DNA of 64,000 bases from Lepturacanthus savala. Taxonomy: Eukaryota; Chordata; Actinopteri; Scombriformes; Trichiuridae. The translations under genes were made by a program, and so were the position numbers. The stretch covers positions 11,991,356 through 12,055,355 of the forward strand of contig CM060470.1 in the NCBI GenBank assembly GCA_030544235.1, written 5' to 3'. The notes beneath the pieces were generated by a model that had not been told where the DNA came from, did no database searches, and saw only the letters and a program-made list of their open reading frames with translations. Shown here in pieces: positions 58,346 to 64,000 of the stretch; the first letter of the stretch is position 1; every line of letters starts with the position of its first letter.

Positions 58346-58920
58346 TTATTGTTCCAACCTTTCTTTTGTGCAAAATGTATTTAAATGTTTATCTATTTAT
58401 TTATGAGGCTTGTATGAAGCAGCAAATTATGTAGATATATTTTCAGTGTTAAAGAATTATTGCAGGAATCTCTGAGTCAATAAAATAAAATAAATAATTA
58501 ATAATTACAAGTAAACAGAACAATTATTAAAACACATACACACAGCCCTATATTACAGCGTAATCAAGCATTTAACAATGCATGCAATGCATTTAACAAC
58601 AGCATCTGTATGCATAGGTGGTAATTTTAAGTAATGCACATAGCATTACATAAGATGATGATTTAAGGTTGCACATAGCACCTTTTACAAGTTACAATGG
58701 TCAGAGCAGGTTGAAGCTCTGACTTTTGACTTTTACATACAAAGAATAATGAGTGTTATACTGAATGCTTTACAGATTATAAATCCCTGTGAGGCAGAGG
58801 GGTGTTTGACCTATACAAATTCAGCTGCACTGTGATATATTGGTAGCAGTACAGGGGCCTCAGCTGAACAGCAGGTAGCACCGTCACAGCTGAAATGATG
58901 CGACATCTGACACTGCACAC
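58346..58920. other. AT-rich noncoding
   Basis: Contains a local repeat of ATGCATTTAACAA near 58569-58599. Nothing else. Confidence 0.45.
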
Positions 58921-58996
58921 TACTGTATGCCTGTAGAAAAAGGGCATACAGTATGCATACAGTAGGGACGCATACAGTATCCCTGCATGCGTCCCT
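58921..58996. repeat. Two adjacent 10-bp hairpins built on GCATACAGTA
   Basis: TACTGTATGC (58921-58930) pairs with GCATACAGTA (58944-58953) over a 13-nt loop. AGGGACGCAT (58964-58973) pairs with ATGCGTCCCT (58987-58996), also over 13 nt. GCATACAGTA recurs at 58955-58964 and 58970-58979. Confidence 0.9.
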
Positions 58997-59330
58997 TTGG
59001 ACACATGCAGGGAGACCGCACACATTCAGATGGTCATTCTATGACCTGTTTCTCCTAAAACCAAAGTAAAGATGACACATTCCTGGGGGGGAGAAAGTAC
59101 ATGGAAACACCATCCTGTTGTAGTGATATAGCCAGCTGCACTCGGAATTATCCCTCTTTTACTGCATCTTAGGAGAAGATAGGAATCAACACTATATGCA
59201 GGGGATGTCCTATATGATCAGTGACAGCGCAAATAGTCAGAGAAGCCATTTCGGTCGGGAAATGGGAAGTCAGCGACATGTGGAGGCCCTCCAAAACGAT
59301 ACTTATCTGCTAATCAGGGAACGAATCTGA

Positions 59331-59660
59331 GATAAGGAAAAGCGGATCACAGGTGATGAGACGGGAGGAAGCGAGGTGCGCAGTGAGAGGACTGGGTGAG
59401 ACCGAGGAGATGAGAGCGACAAAGTCACCGATGTTCAGAAAAACCCGGGGAGCGGGGGATGTGGAGTGGGTAATACATTGCTGAAAAAGCACACGTGGGT
59501 CATGAAAGGGAACGGGGGGGAAAGGGGGGGGGGGGGGGTGCAGGAGCAAAAGCAAGTGTGACTCATACAAATAGAAAGTGGGTGAGAGAATGAAAGAGAG
59601 AGACAGAGAAGAGGGAAATGTAATGGAAAAAGAAGTCCGACAATCAGACTTTTTTTTTTT
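59331..59660 (+). repeat. Purine-rich stretch with a G15 run
   Basis: Plus strand is A/G-rich for about 330 bp and contains G7-AAA-G15 at 59514-59538. A minus-strand frame of 121 codons here is a Ser/Pro/Leu-rich by-product. Confidence 0.7.
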
Positions 59661-60255
59661 TTTCACCTTTTGCATTTGGGGAAGATACCAATTTCAGCTC
59701 AAAGTGAACATTAGATGGAAATGTCATCACCGAGCAGGTAATTTACTACCACGTAATTTACCACGGCTTAAAAAAATCTCTTCAAAATGGCAAAGCCCAG
59801 GAGAAAAGAGACTGATGGATGTACAGTATATGTACAGTGCAATGAAGAGCAGGATGAGGCAACGAAATCAAATGAAACATTCTAAAATTATAGATATTAA
59901 GGGGCCTGTAAGTATTCAGTATTAAATAAACATAATTATAAGAATACATAAAACAGAATATCCCTCAAAAACCAATAAATGAGATATTTTGGCCAGCTTC
60001 AACCAATTAAAGTGATGCGTGATTTTATGGATGATATATTCAAAAGTTCACACCTTGGAATGAAAAAAATTAAACTTATTCAAAAGTGTCTAACACCTCA
60101 ATTTATTGCTCACTATAGAGTCACTACAGCACTTGTGCTAGTTGAATTTAATAAAAGTTAAATGGTTACTTACAGGTACATATCCAGATATTTCCCTCAG
60201 GAGTTGGTAGAGAGCAGAAACAGAGCTATAAGAGAGTGAATACTAATGGTAATAT
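59661..60255. other. Noncoding
   Basis: A T-tract at 59650-59664 and AT-rich sequence; no exon. Confidence 0.5.
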
Positions 60256-60660
60256 TAAAGGTCCCATATTGTAGAAAGTGAGATTTTGATTGCTTTTTGT
60301 TTCTAGGTTATATAAATACTGTTCCAGTACTGTTAAAAAATGCTCAATCTACAGAGAAATGCATGCACGTGACTTCTACTGTGCTTATAACTTCCTGTTA
60401 TAAGCACAGTAGGAGCTTACACACAAAAAAAGATAATTTTCATGTGTTTTTTTTTAGAATTTTTACAATTCTCAATCTTTGTTATTCATATAATGTTGTT
60501 TTCGGAATGCTCAGCTGTACGTTTGTGTCGTGGATCCTTATACCGGGGCCTTTATTTCCCCGCAGGAAACATTCTTCTCTGGCAAGCCGGGTGGCTCAAT
60601 AAACAAGTGTGCTGTCAACTCAGCACCTTGCTTCGGTGGTAGAAAACAGTCCAATCAATA
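60256..60660 (+). mobile_element. 'GGTCCCATATTGT' teleost repeat, partial
   Basis: Starts AAAGGTCCCATATTGTAGAA and GTGAGATTTTGATTGC, with TTATATAAATACTGTTCCAG and TGCTCAATCTACAGAGAAAT, the opening of a very common teleost element that begins with this string and ends with its complement. The matching 3' terminus was not found; similarity is lost after about 60370 and the right boundary is a guess. Confidence 0.6.
60376..60412. repeat. Perfect 16-bp hairpin, 5-nt loop
   Basis: CTACTGTGCTTATAAC (60376-60391) and GTTATAAGCACAGTAG (60397-60412) are exact complements. Confidence 0.97.
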
Positions 60661-60861
60661 CATCATTAATCGTTGGTTGCAATGTTGCCAAGCCCAATGT
60701 GGACAAGCATTAAAATGGAGGGATTAGGGGGAGGGGAAACGAGCGTGACGGCTCGCATGCGAAGTCAGAAAGCTTTGAAAGAGAATCAAGGTAAATGATG
60801 AGAGGGAAATTTGTTCCTGGTGCTGAAGCCAACCTGATGGAAAGTAGCTACAGGCTAAGAA

Positions 60862-60888
60862 TGTGTGTGTGTGTGTGTGTGTGTGTGT
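60862..60888 (+). repeat. (TG)13 microsatellite
   Basis: Pure dinucleotide run. Confidence 0.95.
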
Positions 60889-61050
60889 AGGAGGAATAGA
60901 TGTTTCCCTGCTTCCAAAATGTGCCTCTATATATGTTCCTGCATTCATCTCAGCATTATTTCATGTTATATAATAAGTTCATCATGTGAGTGCATCCTGC
61001 TTCATAATATCCGCCTTCTCCTTTAACAAGATTTATTCATGTTCACCAAT

Positions 61051-61480
61051 GACAAACGTGTCACGATCTTACCTGTGTTGAAGCACTCAACTAAGTCTAC
61101 ATTAGATGAAAATAATCCATTAATTAATTAGCATGTGACAGCCAGTCTTGCCTGACATCCGTTTGCTGAAACAGCGTTCGGCTCCGCGTTCATTTCATTA
61201 TTTTTGCAGCATTGCATGATCTTTAACTTGCAAATGGATTCCTGCAAATGAACTGGATTTCTGCTCCACTACTGCAGTAAATAATGCATAGCCTGCACTC
61301 AGAAGACTCCCTGTCTGTGTGTCTGTCTGTGCCTGTGCCGCGCTGCTCGCTCCCCTGCTGCGGAACAGTGCAAGTGACGGGACAGCGCCGGGGCCGCATT
61401 CACGCCAGTGTGCCAACAAGCCACATGTGAGTCGTTTTCTCTCGTTTCTTTTATTTCTTACGTGACCTCCCGTCGTCTCC
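61051..61480. other. Candidate conserved noncoding element
   Basis: Low-repeat block with AATCCATTAATTAATTAGCA, GCATTGCATGATCTTTAAC, GCAAATGGATTCCTGCAAAT and AGTAAATAATGCATAGCC beside CpG-bearing sequence (61335-61410). Texture of a developmental enhancer; not proven. Confidence 0.3.
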
Positions 61481-61550
61481 ATGTGTGCTAAGGAGGGTGG
61501 ATGATTGAAATCTGTGCATGACGCGACAGAAATGAGATGACGGTAAACAA

Positions 61551-61977
61551 ACACCAAGAGCAACATGTCCTCTTTCCCAAAGCGTCAAATATCGCCGTTT
61601 TGTCGCACCCCTCAGCATCTGATATAAAATGTGGAGGAAAAAAAAGGGGACAGTAAACACCCAAATGTGTGATCTGGAACACTGCTCTGTCTCCAGCCGC
61701 TTGTGCACCATTTCATGTTTTTTTCATCAAAGTTATCGAACCACCCACCCAATCCGCCACCTCCAAATGCAAACATCTGTCACCTTATATCACCTCATAC
61801 GGACGTCATCGATCTGACTGCGTCTCTTTCAGATGTTGTGGGAGTTTTATTGAAATCTATGGGAGTGCACGTTCAAAAAATGCACATTACAAAATGTCCC
61901 AGTGTGACAAAACAGCCATATTTGATGCTGTGGGAATAAGAATAGTCTGCAAAGGAACAGGTCAAAAACCTTGGTGT
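61551..61977 (+). mobile_element. 427-bp element with long inverted terminal repeats
   Basis: Inner arms at 61574-61608 and 61902-61936 are 35-bp inverted repeats with about 30 matches; both contain GTCAAATAT/ATATTTGA next to CGTTTTGTC-type sequence. Outer words ACACCAAG (61551-61558) and CTTGGTGT (61970-61977) extend the symmetry. The interior includes CATCTGTCACCTTATATCAC and TGTGGGAGTTTTATTGAAAT and is shared with the fragment at 52798-52938. No transposase frame. I cannot name the family; a MITE of a cut-and-paste superfamily is likely. Confidence 0.65.
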
Positions 61978-62104
61978 CTACCCTAAGTCTCCTTCTATCA
62001 TTTGAGGAATATACATCTGATAATATAGTCAGAATATTTCTGTCGCATGCAAACCCAGAAAAGTGAATACATGATTTTTGGCTGATAAAATCCGGACAGA
62101 GAGC

Positions 62105-62330
62105 CCACTTTACACCAATTTTGAACATTTTACATGGGTTACTTGTCTGTCTAAGAATGAATTTGACATTCTTTTATGTTTTTTTCAAATCATGAATAAA
62201 TGACTTTGCCGTTTCTTATCTGTATTAATTACACCCCTAGAACTCCGGAGCAGCCTGCCTGAGGGTCTAAAGGCTCTAAATCTGTTGTCATGTTCAAAAT
62301 GAATCTTCATTTTTTTTTTTTTTAAATCTT
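62105..62330 (+). mobile_element. LINE ORF2 C-terminal fragment
   Basis: Plus-strand reading, with stops and frame changes, gives HPILNILHGLLVCL (near 62111-62152), FFYVFFKS, FAVSYLY (near 62200-62222) and SSLPEGLKALNLLS (near 62245-62290). Order and spacing match the end of fish L2-type LINE ORF2 proteins. Heavily decayed. Confidence 0.6.
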
Positions 62331-62699
62331 TAGTTGTTTTATCCTGTCTTATTCTCTTTAAATAAGAAAAAAAAAACAGCTTGAGAAAAAAAAATGATTA
62401 AAATACTGTTTTACATTTTCTAATTAGCACAATTATAAATGAACAGCACTGTTTTATTTATGTATTGATCTATTTTTTTACCTCTAACAGATGCATAATA
62501 TAAATCACATTAATGTACATCGCATTACTGAAGTCATTAGTCTCCATTCTTCATTAAAACAAAATATGAAAGCCATGTACTGGAGTGTAAGTAGTGATGT
62601 GTCTGGACATTAACGCTTCTTAATTAAAGTGAGATAACAAATGCAATATATATTGGAGGCAAAGTAGCCTTGCAATGAACCTTATGGAACAACCAGTGA
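62331..62699. other. AT-rich noncoding
   Basis: T- and A-tracts near 62310-62400, nothing else. Confidence 0.5.
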
Positions 62700-62715
62700 A
62701 CACATATACACACAC

Positions 62716-62747
<32 letters not shown>

Positions 62748-62748
62748 T
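62700..62748. repeat. (TA)n/(CA)n compound microsatellite
   Basis: CACA units then TA units with single C interruptions. Confidence 0.9.
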
Positions 62749-63110
62749 CTGGAATCATCATAATCTCATTGTGCCCTTTATTTGAACCCTGCATGAACCC
62801 TGAATGAGAAAAAATATTAACATGAGATACAAATGTCTACATATGTGGAACAATACAGACTATGTAGAGCTAAAGCTGACAGTACTAAGTTGAGATTGAC
62901 CCAAAAACCTCTCGATGACCGATCTTGGCAGCTCTTTGTCAGCGCTCACTGCTCCTTTCCCTCGCGGGGGAACTTCACGCCATACTAGGTCAGCGGGCAG
63001 AAGTGCGGCCAACTGATGTTAACACCTCCCTCCTCAGCATTTGGAAGAGAGGGTCAACTATGTCATCCTTTTATTATTGAGATCTCACATTAACCCCCCC
63101 CACCAAAAAA
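62749..63110. other. Noncoding
   Basis: Mixed sequence with a C/A-rich run near 63092-63112. Nothing recognised. Confidence 0.5.
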
Positions 63111-63480
63111 AAGGGGTATGAAATGAAAGCTGATTAACCCATTAACCGACAACCGTTAGCCGAGCGGAGAAGAATGGAACACGGACGAATTACGATATCC
63201 TATCCAGGGTGTGACAGATTAGTCCAAGAATGACTCCCCCTCTGATAGAAGCGAACTCCGTGATCTTTGCCAGGGGAAATGTGCCATGCACTTTAAATGA
63301 CCCCCTCCGAAAACACCAGCGCTTTTCATTCCCAAATTCCTTAGCGCCATCACACCTTCTGCGACTGTCCCACACTTCAGACAACGTGTGAGCTGATGTG
63401 AGCGGGGATTGGGGGGGACGGGACAATTATCCATCATCTACATCCACCGGAGAGTTTTTATAGCAGTTCTGACAACGTTC
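63111..63480. other. Candidate conserved noncoding element
   Basis: Low-repeat, CpG-bearing block (CGACAACCGTTAGCCGAGCG, ACGGACGAATTACGATATCC, GTGACAGATTAGTCCAAG, ATGCACTTTAAATGACC). Two overlapping minus-strand frames lack domains. Confidence 0.3.
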
Positions 63481-64000
63481 GGCTAAGCTCGCATGCCTGT
63501 CAACGGAAAACAAGACGAGAAACACGCATTTTTTTTTTTCCCCACCTTCTTCTATTTGTCAGACCTCGACTGTCATACCTGTTCATGTTTCATGTTAACG
63601 CACGTCCACACTAGCACCGGGGATTTGGTTGGTTTGATGTGATGGGCGAAGGAGCTGAGTGCGTATTTTACGGCTCCCTCTGCCGTGATTTACTTCTCTG
63701 ACATGAAGATAATGCACTGGAATGAGATGCCGCCAGCAACTTGACACTCAAAAGATGATCTACATCATACGCCCATGCAATCTATGTAATGAGAAACAAA
63801 TACTGCGGTTTTGTTACTTTTTATGTGCTCTTTAAAATAATGACCGCACACACACACACACACTATAAACTCTGCACACCCGGACTGATGCATATTAATG
63901 TTTATATAGCACCATCGTCGGGTCAAGATTTCAGTGTTTCTAATAGTGTGGTCAATCTCTCTTCTGGTTTTCTTTAGAAATTGCACAAGGCAGCTTGTGG
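63481..64000. other. Noncoding to window end
   Basis: T-tract near 63529-63539, a (CA)n run at 63847-63863, and otherwise unique sequence. No exon found. Confidence 0.45.

Noticed and set aside
60376..60412. Hairpin as a microRNA gene
   Set aside because: The 16-bp stem with a 5-nt loop is too short, flanks do not extend it, and it matches no microRNA I know.
61488..61986. CDKTAIFDA peptides on both strands as a conserved domain
   Set aside because: They are the two inverted arms of one element read on opposite strands.

Overview
The window is nuclear DNA of a ray-finned fish, most likely a percomorph teleost. It is AT-rich, has long homopolymers and CA/GT microsatellites, and carries several interspersed repeat families that I recognise as teleost-wide. 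I found no intact protein-coding gene, no tRNA or rRNA gene, and nothing bacterial (no operons, no CRISPR). Reading frames are short, and most are low-complexity or transposon-derived. It looks like a gene desert or the inside of a very large intron.

Layout. 1-5.4 kb: two copies of one teleost repeat with clear target-site duplications, a possible decayed spliced gene on the minus strand (2960-4073), and a broken L2-type LINE (minus). 5.4-11 kb: mostly unique sequence, with a candidate conserved noncoding block (6600-7060), a pure CA repeat (8608) and a CpG-rich block (about 10.0-10.8 kb). 11-19 kb: a hAT-like MITE, a same-strand duplicated block (12226 and 13556), a LINE 3' end, and two copies of the 'ACTTTTACTTAAGTA' teleost repeat, one split by a 1.1-kb insertion. 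19-31 kb: LINE fragments (20740 +, 26725 -, 28418 +), a candidate single exon (21937-22042 +), a fold-back element, and a composite repeat with a nested inverted-repeat element (29971-30830). 31-45 kb: mainly unique sequence with several candidate regulatory blocks (31.2, 32.1, 33.2, 38.6-39.6 kb), a telomere-like tract, and a divergent 63-bp tandem repeat (40141). 45-64 kb: two Tc1/mariner-type fragments, two copies of an unnamed inverted-repeat element (52.8 and 61.6 kb), a broken reading frame with a strong start (55314), tight hairpins at 55.5, 58.9 and 60.4 kb, and unique blocks near 56.7, 57.5, 61.2 and 63.2 kb.

How it fits together. Transposon debris of different ages separates CpG-containing, low-repeat blocks. 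These blocks hold homeodomain-like TAAT motifs and several RFX X-box-like palindromes. This is the usual look of distal cis-regulatory territory around a developmental gene, but conservation cannot be judged from one sequence. The items most worth checking are the duplicated block at 12.2/13.6 kb, the possible exons at 21.9 kb and 3-4 kb, the broken frame at 55.3 kb, and the 427-bp inverted-repeat element at 61.6 kb.

Mobile-element names rest on remembered family resemblance and on translated motifs; no search was run. Blocks called 'candidate conserved' are judged by composition and texture only.
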